64,000 nt of DNA from a virus. The stretch is from IMG/VR virus record IMGVR_UViG_3300032046_000008, positions 37,906 through 101,905 of that record. One strand, written 5' to 3'. The translations under genes and the position numbers were made by a program. Shown here piece by piece: positions 17,582-27,271 of the stretch. Under the pieces are notes generated by a model. It saw only the letters and a program-made list of their open reading frames with translations. It searched no databases and was not told the origin of the DNA. Positions within the stretch are counted from its first letter, which is position 1, and every line of letters begins with the position of its first letter.

Positions 17582-20500
17582 TAGCCTATCCCCGAACTAA
17601 GAGCTGCACCGCTCTTGAAACTCTGAGTCCTTGCGCGATCAAGAGCATTATCAACTTCAGAATGGACTGCGCTCTTAATCGCTATCCAGTCCATACCCTG
17701 GATAGCAACTGAGATGGGAAGCGACCATTGATTGGACGGGACAATGCGTTCTCCACCATGAACCATTGCCATAACTGGTCGCCCAACAGGACCAGGAACA
17801 ACACCTCCAAATTGGTACCCAGGCGTGTAGATCCATTGACCATTAACAAATGACCAACCAGATCCTGTAGGACCAGTTGGTGCTGCGCTAGCAGGAACAT
17901 TCGTAGCAGGTGCCGCTACTCCTGGCAGGCCTATGATAGCCTGAACTTGTTGGATATTACCAAGAGCAATTATCATCTGGGCATACTGCGCAATGATATT
18001 CTGATTAACTCCGAACCATGCAAGAGCCCCGCTGATAATATCACTCTGTTGGGTTGTGAGCCCAGGTAATGCTTGAATGATACGATTGACAGTGTCTTCA
18101 ACTTGTAGATCAGTCAGAAGATTCTGATTAGCTAGAGTGGCCTCTGCGCGCCTGATGTCGTTTAGGAGCCGTCGTTGCTCCCCTTGCCGCTGTAACACAT
18201 CTAATTGTGCATTGATTGCGTCAAGTTCTCGTTCTGCCGGACCCTTGCCCTTCTCTTCGCCTGTTATTTGCTTCTTTAGCTTTTCCTCGAGCAGAGTGTT
18301 GCCCTTGCCTTGAATCTGATTCAGACGATCTTGTAGGTCTGATATCCGCTTCTCGCGTGCTAGTTTCTCTTCTTCTGCCTGTGCTTCCAGATCTAGCGCT
18401 CTCAATTTGAGTCTGGCCATCTCCAGATCTTCTTGCGCACTCTCAACAGTAGGAAGGCCCAGAAGTCTGTCGAGAGCTGAGGTATAGACATCAACAGAAC
18501 TGGCAAGGTTAGTGAATAGATCGTTCAAGGCTTGCAGAGGCTCGGCAACAGCTTCTGTTGCCTCGGCAGCACTTCCTGCCGCATCCGATGCTTGACTACC
18601 AAAGTTAACATACTGCCGAGTCAGTTTGTCTACATCGATACCTGCCTTTGCGGTCTCTAACGAGATCTGGCCAACCGCTTGTGCTATCTTCTCGAATATC
18701 GGCCCGAAGAATGGAAGCTTTAAGAATTCTGGTGGCAGATTAAGTTTGGTGATCCCTAATGCGATGGGAATAGCGATGTGCAATCTCATCACATAATCAA
18801 CAAAAGTCAAAACTTTCTGGACAGAAAGCGCATCGAGTTGAGGCAAGATCTCAACGACCGTTTCTTCGGGCAGCAGTTTGAATAACTCTAATACCTTCTG
18901 AAATTCAGTTTGTGCCGTTGGGCCGAATGCTTGCAAAAATCGTGCACCAAGAATCTGGAGTTCGAGCTGAACATCTTCAGCCCGCGCAGCTATGAAACCC
19001 AAGCGGGCATTGTATTCATCTAATTCCCTCTGACGTTCTGGAGGAAGAACACCGCCAAATGAATCTGCCAAAGCTTCAAGATCATTCACCTTGCGCTTTA
19101 GTTCGAGTTCTTCTAGACTATTCTGGAAATTCGGAAGGACAAGATCACTAAGTTGTTTGACAACATCATCAACGCCGACTATTTGTTCCGCTACCTCTTT
19201 CGCAGATTTACCAACTTCCGCCAAGCCTTCGGCTGTTATCTCAAGTGGACGTATCAGTTTGACAAAGTCCGTTCTCAATGCTTCCACATCAGGATGTAGT
19301 GCTCTTAATCTCTTCTCTTCTTCCTCTAACACAGCATTAAGAGCTTTGGCTGCTTGTGGATATTTCTTTGTAATGTCGTATAATTCCCAAAATGAAGCTG
19401 GAGGACCCAATTTAGAATATTGTTCAATCAGTTTTTCAAGCTCATCTCGATGCTGCCCAGCAGCACTTGTGCCTTGAACATAAAGCCAGATTGCTTCTCG
19501 GAGTCCAGTCTTCTCTTTTTCTTGCGCTACCATCAATGCAAGAAGAGCCTCAGTAGTTCTTTGTATTCCAAGCCTACGCGCTTCCTGATCCGACATACCT
19601 TCTGCTATAGCCTGATTCACAAACTCTAATGCATCACCGTATTCTCTCTGTATCTTCGCTGCAATCTGTGCTTCTCTTGCTGCGCCCGTGAGCCAGGCAA
19701 TAAGCCCACTGCCTGTTAGTTTTGAGACTACTTGGTCTGCTAGGATAATGGTTCCTGTGAAAAGAATCAATTGACCTTGGAGCGTCCCGAAAGCAATCCC
19801 TAGCAAAGTGGTACTTGTGGCAAGAAGACCTTCAGAAGCAACTGCTGCGCCCAACCAAGTCACAAGATTCATGAGCATCCCAATGAATGCTGCAATTTGA
19901 ACGGCTACAATAGCTGCTCCTATCGCCAAAAAGCCAAGCGCAACCGCAGGCAAAGAGCCAGCAAGCGGAGTGACAATTCCAGCAGCCTTAGATGCCAAAC
20001 TGAGAAAGAGACCAAAGGCACCCGCCATTTTCGCACCCGCTGCAACGACAGTTGCCTGATTCTTGTCTATCGCCTCAATGACCGCACCCAGACCTGCCTT
20101 GTATTTCGAGACAAAGGGCATTGCAAGGGCTGCTAGCATTAAATTGAAATTGTCACCTAAGGTAGATTGCAGGCCGCCAATAGTCGTGGATTGTTTCACC
20201 ATCAAGCCACTAAAGCGTCCTAGCTCTGTAGATAATGCAGCGAACACCTCATCCGCACTGGCTCCTTCCTTCGCCATTTCCTCCATTTGATTTCTGGCAG
20301 TTCCAGACATAAGACCCAATTCCTGGAGACGCATGGCCGACTCTCCAAAAGGTCTGCCAGACTGGATGGCGCTGTACGCACGGCCAACCCAGAAAGCAAT
20401 CTCCTCGATGCCAACACTTACGCCTGCCGCTGCATCACCGACCATCGTTAGGTTCTTCATCGAATACAAACCAAAGGTCTCAAGAAGACGAGCAGCCTTT

Positions 20501-20832
20501 GAAATGCCTGGAAGTGTGAATGGTGTTTCGGCAGCAAATTTCGCCAGTTCGGCGATGCGTGCCTGGGCCTTGTCAGCAGAGCCGAGCAGAGTCTCGAAAC
20601 CCAGTTTCATCTGTTCCATCTGATCGGCTGTACGGAGACCCTGCATACCAAACTTCATCGCAGATGCACCAACAGCAGCAATACTAACAGCAGCCGCTGC
20701 TCCAGCAACCTTGAGTTTGGTGCTAAGGCCTGTAGCCACCTGCGAAGTGGCCTGATTCATCTGGTCCATGCCACGCATGTATTGAGGCAATCCCTCGATG
20801 GTGGCAGCTACTCCGATCTTCTCATACGCCAT
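17581..20832 (-). CDS. Tape measure protein
   Basis: 1083 residues. The N-terminal region (about 30-280) matches tape-measure domains: a hydrophobic stretch AAAAVSIAAVGASAMKFG, then FETLLGSADKAQARIAELAKFA and TPFTLPGISKAARLLETFG. Two or more hydrophobic segments follow (about 280-370), then long helical coiled-coil regions (about 390-960) and a Gly/Pro-rich end. It sets tail length and is ejected with DNA; its size would suit a tail on the order of 150 nm by the usual rule of thumb. ATG overlaps a TAA (TAATG). Confidence 0.9.
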   Translation of the reverse strand: MAYEKIGVAATIEGLPQYMRGMDQMNQATSQVATGLSTKLKVAGAAAAVSIAAVGASAMKFGMQGLRTADQMEQMKLGFETLLGSADKAQARIAELAKFAAETPFTLPGISKAARLLETFGLYSMKNLTMVGDAAAGVSVGIEEIAFWVGRAYSAIQSGRPFGESAMRLQELGLMSGTARNQMEEMAKEGASADEVFAALSTELGRFSGLMVKQSTTIGGLQSTLGDNFNLMLAALAMPFVSKYKAGLGAVIEAIDKNQATVVAAGAKMAGAFGLFLSLASKAAGIVTPLAGSLPAVALGFLAIGAAIVAVQIAAFIGMLMNLVTWLGAAVASEGLLATSTTLLGIAFGTLQGQLILFTGTIILADQVVSKLTGSGLIAWLTGAAREAQIAAKIQREYGDALEFVNQAIAEGMSDQEARRLGIQRTTEALLALMVAQEKEKTGLREAIWLYVQGTSAAGQHRDELEKLIEQYSKLGPPASFWELYDITKKYPQAAKALNAVLEEEEKRLRALHPDVEALRTDFVKLIRPLEITAEGLAEVGKSAKEVAEQIVGVDDVVKQLSDLVLPNFQNSLEELELKRKVNDLEALADSFGGVLPPERQRELDEYNARLGFIAARAEDVQLELQILGARFLQAFGPTAQTEFQKVLELFKLLPEETVVEILPQLDALSVQKVLTFVDYVMRLHIAIPIALGITKLNLPPEFLKLPFFGPIFEKIAQAVGQISLETAKAGIDVDKLTRQYVNFGSQASDAAGSAAEATEAVAEPLQALNDLFTNLASSVDVYTSALDRLLGLPTVESAQEDLEMARLKLRALDLEAQAEEEKLAREKRISDLQDRLNQIQGKGNTLLEEKLKKQITGEEKGKGPAERELDAINAQLDVLQRQGEQRRLLNDIRRAEATLANQNLLTDLQVEDTVNRIIQALPGLTTQQSDIISGALAWFGVNQNIIAQYAQMIIALGNIQQVQAIIGLPGVAAPATNVPASAAPTGPTGSGWSFVNGQWIYTPGYQFGGVVPGPVGRPVMAMVHGGERIVPSNQWSLPISVAIQGMDWIAIKSAVHSEVDNALDRARTQSFKSGAALSSGIG

Positions 20833-20981
20833 TATTTTGTACCTTGCGGAAGGTGATTTTCGTCATTTGAGGCAGACAAACTAGTCGGGGCTAATGAATC
20901 GGGCGGGCCTTTTATTTTAGGCCCTGCGATCCACGTAAAATCGGGCGAGACAGCCGTTCTGAAGCCGTTCCCGCGCGACAT
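20832..20981 (-). CDS. 49-residue protein upstream of tape measure
   Basis: ATG 20981 with GAGG about 8 nt upstream; TAA overlaps the tape-measure ATG by one base. The product is basic at the N-terminus (MSRGNGFRT), polar and probably unstructured. Its tight coupling on both sides suggests it is translated; role unknown. Confidence 0.5.
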   Translation of the reverse strand: MSRGNGFRTAVSPDFTWIAGPKIKGPPDSLAPTSLSASNDENHLPQGTK

Positions 20982-20983
20982 TT

Positions 20984-21171
20984 TTAGTTCCTCTTGGCCT
21001 TAGGCATTTTGCTATCTATATGCTTCTGGATCGCATCTTCCTGATGTAATTCAACAAGGCGATGTACACGATGATGAGCTATTCCAAATATCCTATCTTG
21101 CTTCGGCAACTGCTGCCATTGTGTCCAGTTATAGTTATTGAACCTTGCGGCCTCTCTTTCTTCGTATAGGG
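20984..21171 (-). CDS. Frameshift-expressed T extension of tail chaperone
   Basis: This frame has no good start of its own but continues the upstream chaperone after a shift at a five-C run (21169-21173). In the zero frame the codons are AAT CCC CCT ATA. A +1 (or -2) slip enters CTA TAC GAA GAA and adds about 60 residues (LYEEREAARFNNYNW... to KAKRN). Tail chaperone pairs (lambda G/GT type) use such slips before the tape measure. The part of this frame upstream of 21171 (to 21277) is a shadow. Confidence 0.6.
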
Positions 21172-21800
21172 GGATTAGCCCTAGGTACGATGGCCCCAGC
21201 GTCAGGCCGGTTTGAATCGCTTTGCTTAGATAGGCGCTTGTTATCGGCTCGCCGTTCCGCTCTATTCCGAAAGGCATCCACCGCGAGGGCCACCTCTTCC
21301 TCAGTCGCGCCAGAACGTCGCAAAGAACTGAAGACCAGTGTCTGATCTGTCATGGATCGCATGGCATAGCACCAGATCCACTTCAGATAACGAGCTCTAG
21401 GATTCTCAGTGTCGAATTCAATGCCGAGGAAGTTTAGATCCTCGACCCAACCATCATCCTCTGGTCGTTGAAGATCCTCCGGAACATCCACTAACTGCGT
21501 GCCCAGGAGAAGCATCACATTGATGGCTGCGAGTGCAGTCGCCTTTGTGTACTCCTCTAGGGCGCGCAGATAATTTGGATCGTTTGGGTTCTCTTCCTCT
21601 CGTCCTTTCTCTTCTATAAGGATACGAGGAGGACTAGGTTGCTCGATCCGCGCTATAGCTTGCTCGATAGCTCCTGGTGGCGCACCGAGCAACCTTAATC
21701 TTATACCAGAGGAGAGAGTGACAATCTCTTCTAGCACATCTTCCTTGGCCGCTGCATCGAACGCTTGCCTTTCGGTGCGCTCTGATGTTTCCTCCATCAT
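21135..21800 (-). CDS. Tail assembly chaperone (G-like)
   Basis: 221 residues, mostly helical and acidic, two genes upstream of the tape measure and directly after the tail-tube-type protein: the standard place of the tail chaperone. It contains a membrane-free core (NYLRALEEYTKATALAAINVMLL) and a basic tail (RRKRGRKVQ). The last 12 codons overlap the T frame. It is expected to wrap the tape measure during tail assembly. Identification rests on position plus the overlap. Confidence 0.7.
   Translation of the reverse strand: MMEETSERTERQAFDAAAKEDVLEEIVTLSSGIRLRLLGAPPGAIEQAIARIEQPSPPRILIEEKGREEENPNDPNYLRALEEYTKATALAAINVMLLLGTQLVDVPEDLQRPEDDGWVEDLNFLGIEFDTENPRARYLKWIWCYAMRSMTDQTLVFSSLRRSGATEEEVALAVDAFRNRAERRADNKRLSKQSDSNRPDAGAIVPRANPPIRRKRGRKVQ
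21169..21173 (-). promoter_or_regulatory. Putative programmed frameshift site (C5 run)
   Basis: A run of five C on the coding strand within CCC CCT. A proline-codon slip of +1 is a known mode of tail-chaperone frameshifting in some phages, and Mu-like phages use -2; both give the frame observed here. Confidence 0.5.
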
Positions 21801-21817
21801 TTAAGCCCCTCCTAGCT

Positions 21818-23284
21818 TTAAGCAGCCTTTACCAAGAACCCATCAATTGCACCAACCGCAAGACCACCACCGAGGATAAAGTTAGGATCCTCGCCACAAG
21901 TCGCCAGACTATTGATCTTGTTATTGGCGGGGAAACTTACAGGATCTTCTGGCAACACGTACCACGAGTTACCGCCATCAATGGTGCGCAGAATGACAGC
22001 ATTGTGCGCCATGTAACCGACAGTTGGTGTAGAGAAAGAGATATCGTGCACTTCGCTTGTGCCAGAACTAGTGAATGTCTTTTCTACCCAGGTCACTCCT
22101 GCATCACGAGTATAATAGAGTCTGCCATTGGCAGTTCCCACGAACCATTCATTCTCGCCCTTCATCCAGCAACAATTGAGAGCGATACCAACATTAGCAG
22201 GGGGACCTGTTATCCCCTGCCAAGTGCTACCTCCATTGCGCGTGTAGATTACAACGTTAGCGGCACCTACAGCCAACAAGTTTAGTTCATCGTAGCCATG
22301 AATGTCATTTAGGTTCGTGACAACTCCAGAACTCTGCGCAACAGGCGCAGCAGTAATGTCATCTGTGAAATAGACAACGCCGCCATCCCCAACAATCCAA
22401 GTGAAAGCCGAGCCCAGACTAAATATCGCATTAGGAGCCCCTACGATCACGATTTCAATCCAGGTCTCTGAATCATCTAGAATGTCGGCAATGGGGGCAT
22501 AATGTATTGACTTATCAGCATTCGAGATAACCACCAGATAGGTACCAACGCAAGTCATGTCGCTAGGATTTACGTTTACAGGAAGAGAGCCGATGGTGCT
22601 TATCCCGATTGTCGCGCCCTGGTCTGGACTATAGACTATTTTTGCAGGAAGCCCAGGAGAACCTGGGTACACCAGAGTTACAGCAAATATTTTCTGACAG
22701 CCATCGGATGGCAAACCGCATTCACCACACTGCCTGCTATCACAGATAGAGACGGCAATTACTTCACCAACAACTTCTGTACCTGCAAATTCCGCCACTA
22801 GCAATCTCTTCAATTCATAGGCATCGCGTCCTGTGAAGGGAACATCCTCATTAATCACGGCATCCTCGCCCGAGTCAAGAGCGCCGAGTTCAGAGACGCC
22901 ATAATCAGTAGGATATGCTCCCTCTATTACCAAGATCTTGTCCCAGCCATGATTGAAGTCTCTGGGATCCTGACATTTGCCCATATGAATCTGGAGGTCC
23001 AGAGGGCACCGCTTGCGTACCAAGCGCAGCAAATCAGACATATCTCGCGAGTAACGAGTCTGTATTGGTAGGCTAGGCAAACCCTGAGCTCCTCGGACTT
23101 CATCGATGACTAAGAACTGACCATACTGATCAGGATCGGGAATTCTAATGGGCGTGATGTCACCCTGCGGCCAGGCAAATGCCATCGCTCTGGAAAGCCC
23201 CATATAGAGTGGCGCATTGGCTGGTCCTGCACGGTCTTCAATTACAAAGACTCGGCTATAAGGAGTACGCTGTGGACTAGGCAT
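21818..23284 (-). CDS. Probable tail tube protein with YCF48-like beta-propeller
   Basis: 488 residues. The N-terminal part (about 1-215) is a beta-rich domain with a Cys cluster (SICDSRQCGECGLPSDGC). About 215-470 carries propeller blades with GG-x-x-W signatures (YTRNGGSTW, YTRDAGVTW, RTIDGGNSW), as in YCF48/photosystem II assembly-factor propellers. It sits where the major tail protein normally lies, just before the chaperone. I infer a tube or tail-surface protein decorated with a propeller; a pure surface protein is the alternative. Confidence 0.65.
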   Translation of the reverse strand: MPSPQRTPYSRVFVIEDRAGPANAPLYMGLSRAMAFAWPQGDITPIRIPDPDQYGQFLVIDEVRGAQGLPSLPIQTRYSRDMSDLLRLVRKRCPLDLQIHMGKCQDPRDFNHGWDKILVIEGAYPTDYGVSELGALDSGEDAVINEDVPFTGRDAYELKRLLVAEFAGTEVVGEVIAVSICDSRQCGECGLPSDGCQKIFAVTLVYPGSPGLPAKIVYSPDQGATIGISTIGSLPVNVNPSDMTCVGTYLVVISNADKSIHYAPIADILDDSETWIEIVIVGAPNAIFSLGSAFTWIVGDGGVVYFTDDITAAPVAQSSGVVTNLNDIHGYDELNLLAVGAANVVIYTRNGGSTWQGITGPPANVGIALNCCWMKGENEWFVGTANGRLYYTRDAGVTWVEKTFTSSGTSEVHDISFSTPTVGYMAHNAVILRTIDGGNSWYVLPEDPVSFPANNKINSLATCGEDPNFILGGGLAVGAIDGFLVKAA

Positions 23285-23579
23285 GGATTACCTCCCTTTC
23301 TGGGTACAAATCGACTATCTTCTGGACATCTAGTCGCAGTACAGCCTGTATTGCTGTAACTATATCATGTCTTCTTTGTTTCACATCTCTCGACCTCCAC
23401 AATTTCCGTGCATAAAGTTCATTATGCAATTTGACTTCTAATTCTAGTGGCAAACCTAACGATTCTAGAGAAGGTGGCCCAATAGGAATACCCATGGCGG
23501 CATCTTTATCGGATGCTTCATCTGGTAGCCAAACCTGAAATTTACGTCCTTTCTTGTCTGTGTAAGTAGCCTCGCGCAT
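23277..23579 (-). CDS. Small head-tail joining region protein, 100 aa
   Basis: ATG 23579 overlaps the TAA of the connector-like gene (TAATG), and its TAG lies inside the next gene. Start MREATYTDKKGRKFQVWLP, then a Leu-rich helix, then RRHDIVTAIQAVLRLD. Size and place suit a tail terminator or joining protein, with no diagnostic motif. Confidence 0.55.
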   Translation of the reverse strand: MREATYTDKKGRKFQVWLPDEASDKDAAMGIPIGPPSLESLGLPLELEVKLHNELYARKLWRSRDVKQRRHDIVTAIQAVLRLDVQKIVDLYPEREVIHA

Positions 23580-24814
23580 TAGACCGAATCTCCTAGAGCT
23601 TCTCTCTGAACTTGCTTCCATGCCTGTATTGCTCCCCTTCTTGTGCCAAAAGGATTACTAAGATCCTCAGAACTTAAACTATAACTGGCCAACTCTTCAG
23701 CGCCAGAAGAGAATGCTAGATCTTGTCTCCATCGCTCAACACGATCATGCGCTGTTTCACAATCGCAGGTAGGCCGTGCTAATTTTGAAGCAGCAAAAGC
23801 TGCCACCGTCTGTTTCCACGAGAGAGACATATCTCTTTCTGAGCAGATCAAATCCTTGTCACGCAGACCAGCCAGATAATAAAGTCGAACAAGGTCTGGT
23901 TGCCGTTCGACTGCCCACCCTACAGAATCGAAGTCCAATGTCGCAGAGTTCCATTCAGCTGGTTGATAAACTACCAGAGAATTCCTTGGATTGCCTCGCA
24001 TCATCAGGCAACCGCTCTGAATAGCATAACTACAAGAAGCGCAGCCTGCACCATCGCAGATACTGCATCCTGTCGGCTCCCATAAGAAGGAAACCTGGGC
24101 CTGAGGGTCATTGTAACGACGGTAAACATCAACTGTGGTCAAGAAATTAGCATCATCGGTTCCTTCCACTCCCTGGGCGCTTAGGGACTCAAGAAGAGCT
24201 TCCAAGACACATAATTCGCGCCGGAATGTAATGGTTGCGATACCTCCGGCAATCGTCACGTTGGTTGGCCGTATTTCCCATTCGTCTGCGCCCGCCTTCC
24301 CTGGATAGTAGATAGCAATCTCACAGGGGTCTATCACGGTTGTCGCATGATCCACAGTCCCTGTTTCCTTATAACCAACTGCATCCGGCGCGGACCAGGT
24401 TATCGCATGAGCGGCAATAATGAGATTCTTGGCCTTCATGCCACCTGTGATGAAATGACCCCAGTTGGCCCTCGCAACTTGCCCATAACCCCTCAGATCA
24501 GTAACAGATAGATTTATAAGTTCAGGACGATAGGGCCGAATTGTGGGTTGCCATTCATCCTTCTCCCAGGAAGGACAGAGACGATAACCAAGCATACCTT
24601 CTATCTGGGCCTCGGCCTCAGCAATAGCCATCGCAACTTCTTCCCGACTTACACGGTCTGCTGATTGCCAACTATATTGAAGCCAAGGAGTCTGGCAAGT
24701 AGCAGTAGGAACAATACCTTGGATAAATACACTCTCAAATAAAAGTGGATGAATCCCCATAATTCGAGCCCATTCAGTTAGAGAAAGTTTTGTTACATCA
24801 GTTGCACGAGCCAT
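23579..24814 (-). CDS. Head-tail connector-like protein
   Basis: 411 residues. Around residues 45-70 is the helix REEVAMAIAEAEAQIEGMLGYRL, shared in style with head-tail adaptor proteins that dock beneath the portal. A Cys cluster (CSICDGAGCASCSYAIQSGC) near residue 260 and four further Cys suggest a zinc site. It is about twice the length of a typical adaptor, so an extra domain has been added. TAATG coupling on both sides. Confidence 0.6.
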   Translation of the reverse strand: MARATDVTKLSLTEWARIMGIHPLLFESVFIQGIVPTATCQTPWLQYSWQSADRVSREEVAMAIAEAEAQIEGMLGYRLCPSWEKDEWQPTIRPYRPELINLSVTDLRGYGQVARANWGHFITGGMKAKNLIIAAHAITWSAPDAVGYKETGTVDHATTVIDPCEIAIYYPGKAGADEWEIRPTNVTIAGGIATITFRRELCVLEALLESLSAQGVEGTDDANFLTTVDVYRRYNDPQAQVSFLWEPTGCSICDGAGCASCSYAIQSGCLMMRGNPRNSLVVYQPAEWNSATLDFDSVGWAVERQPDLVRLYYLAGLRDKDLICSERDMSLSWKQTVAAFAASKLARPTCDCETAHDRVERWRQDLAFSSGAEELASYSLSSEDLSNPFGTRRGAIQAWKQVQREALGDSV

Positions 24815-26091
24815 TAGTACATCCCCCACAAATTCTTATCGCCTGGTTTCCTCTTGTGGCCGGAAGGCATAGGTACGGGTTTAGGTATGGCGATAAATCC
24901 AGATGACTTCCGCGTTGAGGGCCGTGCCATAAATCCAGATGGCTTTAATGCTGAAGGCCATGTCGCAGGATTTAATAGTTCGAACACCGAGACATGGCCT
25001 CTCAAGATTAACTTAGGCAGAGCCAGAACAGCCATTGGGCGAGAAACTACAACTGGCAAAAGTATTATCTCAACCTTGGCCTGGGCGATAATGATTGGCA
25101 TTGGAAGTACCAGAAAAACGGACACAGAAGAAAGCATTATTTCTGTGATGCCGAGTTCAATAGTCAGGGATGATAAGACCAGCGGCACCGTGAGGGTTAA
25201 TGGATTGATCCCGGCAATTCCTATCGCGTTAACAGTCGATATGGGAAGAGCCAATGATAACGCCACAGGCGCGAATGTCATTTCTATAAGACCCAAGATC
25301 AAGAGTTCGATTGTGGGCTCAGGCAAGACAAAGAGAATTATTATTGAAGATGGTATTACCTCGACCAGTCCTACACCGCTGGCTGAAGGGGCGAGGATCA
25401 CCAGATCCAAGGCCGTGGGTGAAGGTATAACCTCGACTATACCCAGACCAATCACAGAAGACACTGGTGTTGCCAGGGGCACAATAATAGGATCAGGAAT
25501 TACCTCTATAATGCCAAGTATTCCAAGCACAAGCGGCAGAAGTTCCAAATTCGTCTCTATAGGTGTAGGGATAATCTCAGCAATGCCTGGTAAACTAAGA
25601 GCAGAAGGTAAGGCCGAGATCCGCACAATTACAGACGAAGGTACGATTTCAAACATGCCCATGCCATTGGTAGCAAGAGTCGGCGTGACAAGAAACATCG
25701 CTATAGGATCGAATGCGGGCGCGCAAACGCCGATGCCACCGATATTGGGCGCGGGAATGGTAAACGGAATAATCGCAGGTGAAGATGTGATCTCAGCAAG
25801 GCCCATAGCCGCAATAACTGGCGATGGCATTGCTATAGGTATCGCCACAGGAGAGGGACTTATACTCGTTGTACCAAGACTGCCGACCGCAGGTACGGCG
25901 GCAATGAGAGGCATAGTCACAGAAGATAGAATGGTTTCGATTGGACCTATCGGAGCATCCTCCATAGTGATTGGAGGATTGGGATCGTGATAAGTGAGGA
26001 TAGGCTGCCACTGCCAACGCGGGGTATTGTTGCCTATAGCAAGGCCCTGCCTGCAGAGTGTACCAAAGTGCCGAAGAGTATTTAGTCTCAC
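24814..26091 (-). CDS. Hydrophobic IPxP repeat protein
   Basis: 425 residues from GTG 26091 with GGAGG 5-6 nt upstream. Residues about 45-360 are a chain of about 11-12 imperfect 27-28-residue repeats with consensus like EVIPSPxxxxLxLPxPxxxxLGI, extremely rich in Ile, Leu, Val and Pro. The end is basic (KPSGHKRKPGDK). Pro at fixed spacing argues against ordinary membrane helices; short beta-strands separated by Pro turns, as in a solenoid or sheet-forming appendage, fit better. The opposite strand also has a 378-codon open frame. It lies among head-tail genes, so it is probably structural. Confidence 0.65.
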   Translation of the reverse strand: MRLNTLRHFGTLCRQGLAIGNNTPRWQWQPILTYHDPNPPITMEDAPIGPIETILSSVTMPLIAAVPAVGSLGTTSISPSPVAIPIAMPSPVIAAMGLAEITSSPAIIPFTIPAPNIGGIGVCAPAFDPIAMFLVTPTLATNGMGMFEIVPSSVIVRISALPSALSLPGIAEIIPTPIETNLELLPLVLGILGIIEVIPDPIIVPLATPVSSVIGLGIVEVIPSPTALDLVILAPSASGVGLVEVIPSSIIILFVLPEPTIELLILGLIEMTFAPVALSLALPISTVNAIGIAGINPLTLTVPLVLSSLTIELGITEIMLSSVSVFLVLPMPIIIAQAKVEIILLPVVVSRPMAVLALPKLILRGHVSVFELLNPATWPSALKPSGFMARPSTRKSSGFIAIPKPVPMPSGHKRKPGDKNLWGMY

Positions 26092-26100
26092 AGCGGCCTC

Positions 26101-27243
26101 CTAGCCGCTAACGAGCGTGAGGCTACCCCAATAGGTGGTAGCTGTGACGGTGCCAGTAGGAAGTTCCAAGAGAGTCATACAGGCATTTACAAGAACTTGC
26201 ACCAGGTTGAAGGCCGAGTTGATACCATCGATGATGACTGGCAAATTCGCTACCGGGATCGGGATGTACATCAATGGGTGCCCGATAAACCAGCAGACCT
26301 CGCCAGAAGCGTATGCAGCCGAGAGGTTTATGGCGTTCGCACTGTTCTGCAAGGCCCGCACCCCCGTATCGGCTGGGTCGAGCGGCACGAACCAGTTGGG
26401 TGTCGTAAGTACGATAGTGCCAACCACTGCGCCAGTTAGCAGATTCACTGCGGGACTGGTCGTGTTGACTCCACCCTGGTCAACGTAGTCGAACGTCGCG
26501 GTGTTTGAAGCCGCAGGCAAAACCACTGAGACATCGCCACTGATGAAATTGCCCGCCGCCGTTGCATCCTGGTAGCGAGTTGGCACATTGGCCGCGTCGC
26601 AGGAACGGGGGTCAACCGTTAGGACATGGTTCATATCCCACAGCCGATCGTATACCAACAGAAGGTTAGTGCCATAGTTACCGTTGGCTACGACAGTGAC
26701 AATATGCAACGTATCACCGCCAGCGGGGTCAGCTTGCTGGAGCGCCCCCACACTGGTTCTGCCAAGAATCCTCCCAGTGCCCGTCGCACCGCCCTCGCCC
26801 GTGCCCTCCGTCGTCGGCACAGGGAATGTGCCCCTGAAGAACAATTCCGCCCCTCGTCCCACAGTCTTTGTGGGGCCAACTTTTGCAAACATCCGTTCTT
26901 GCCGTTTGCCGCCGATGGTGGCCTCACTGATTAGGTCTGAGAGTGAAGAGAAACCACCTGCCTCAGCACCGACGGTTCGCCGGATCGTGGGCCGTCCTCG
27001 ATGCCAAAACATTGGGTCGATTGCTTTCTCATGGATACCTCTTAGCACAGACAGTGAGGAGGCCTGCTGGATGTTACTGGGCCTCGGAATGATCAGACCA
27101 TCGACGGCATAGTATGGCGTACCGCCGATGGCAATCGGAACTCGCGTTCCTTGACTAGCACGATAGATTGCTTGTAAAGTATCCTCACCAAGGTAGTTAG
27201 CAAGTTCCCCCTCGCGGACTGGCCGAGGAATCCAGTTACTCAT
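26101..27243 (-). CDS. Virion structural protein, 380 aa
   Basis: 380 residues, soluble, mixed alpha/beta. It contains GDTLHIVTVVANGNYGTNLLL, then YDRLWDMNH, FDYVDQGG and a closing FIGHPLMYIPIPVANL. Proteins of this kind recur as structural components in phage contigs, usually next to the small protein found immediately upstream here (27272-27712). Whether it is a head-decoration or tail-associated protein cannot be decided; the true capsid gene is clearer at 41221-42696. Confidence 0.6.
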   Translation of the reverse strand: MSNWIPRPVREGELANYLGEDTLQAIYRASQGTRVPIAIGGTPYYAVDGLIIPRPSNIQQASSLSVLRGIHEKAIDPMFWHRGRPTIRRTVGAEAGGFSSLSDLISEATIGGKRQERMFAKVGPTKTVGRGAELFFRGTFPVPTTEGTGEGGATGTGRILGRTSVGALQQADPAGGDTLHIVTVVANGNYGTNLLLVYDRLWDMNHVLTVDPRSCDAANVPTRYQDATAAGNFISGDVSVVLPAASNTATFDYVDQGGVNTTSPAVNLLTGAVVGTIVLTTPNWFVPLDPADTGVRALQNSANAINLSAAYASGEVCWFIGHPLMYIPIPVANLPVIIDGINSAFNLVQVLVNACMTLLELPTGTVTATTYWGSLTLVSG

Positions 27244-27271
27244 TCGTGCCCTCCTATAACTGGCGATAAAG

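Noticed and set aside
24854-25990. Plus-strand 378-codon open frame
   Set aside because: It mirrors the repeat protein on the minus strand; operon overlaps, ribosome site and gene direction all favour the minus-strand gene.
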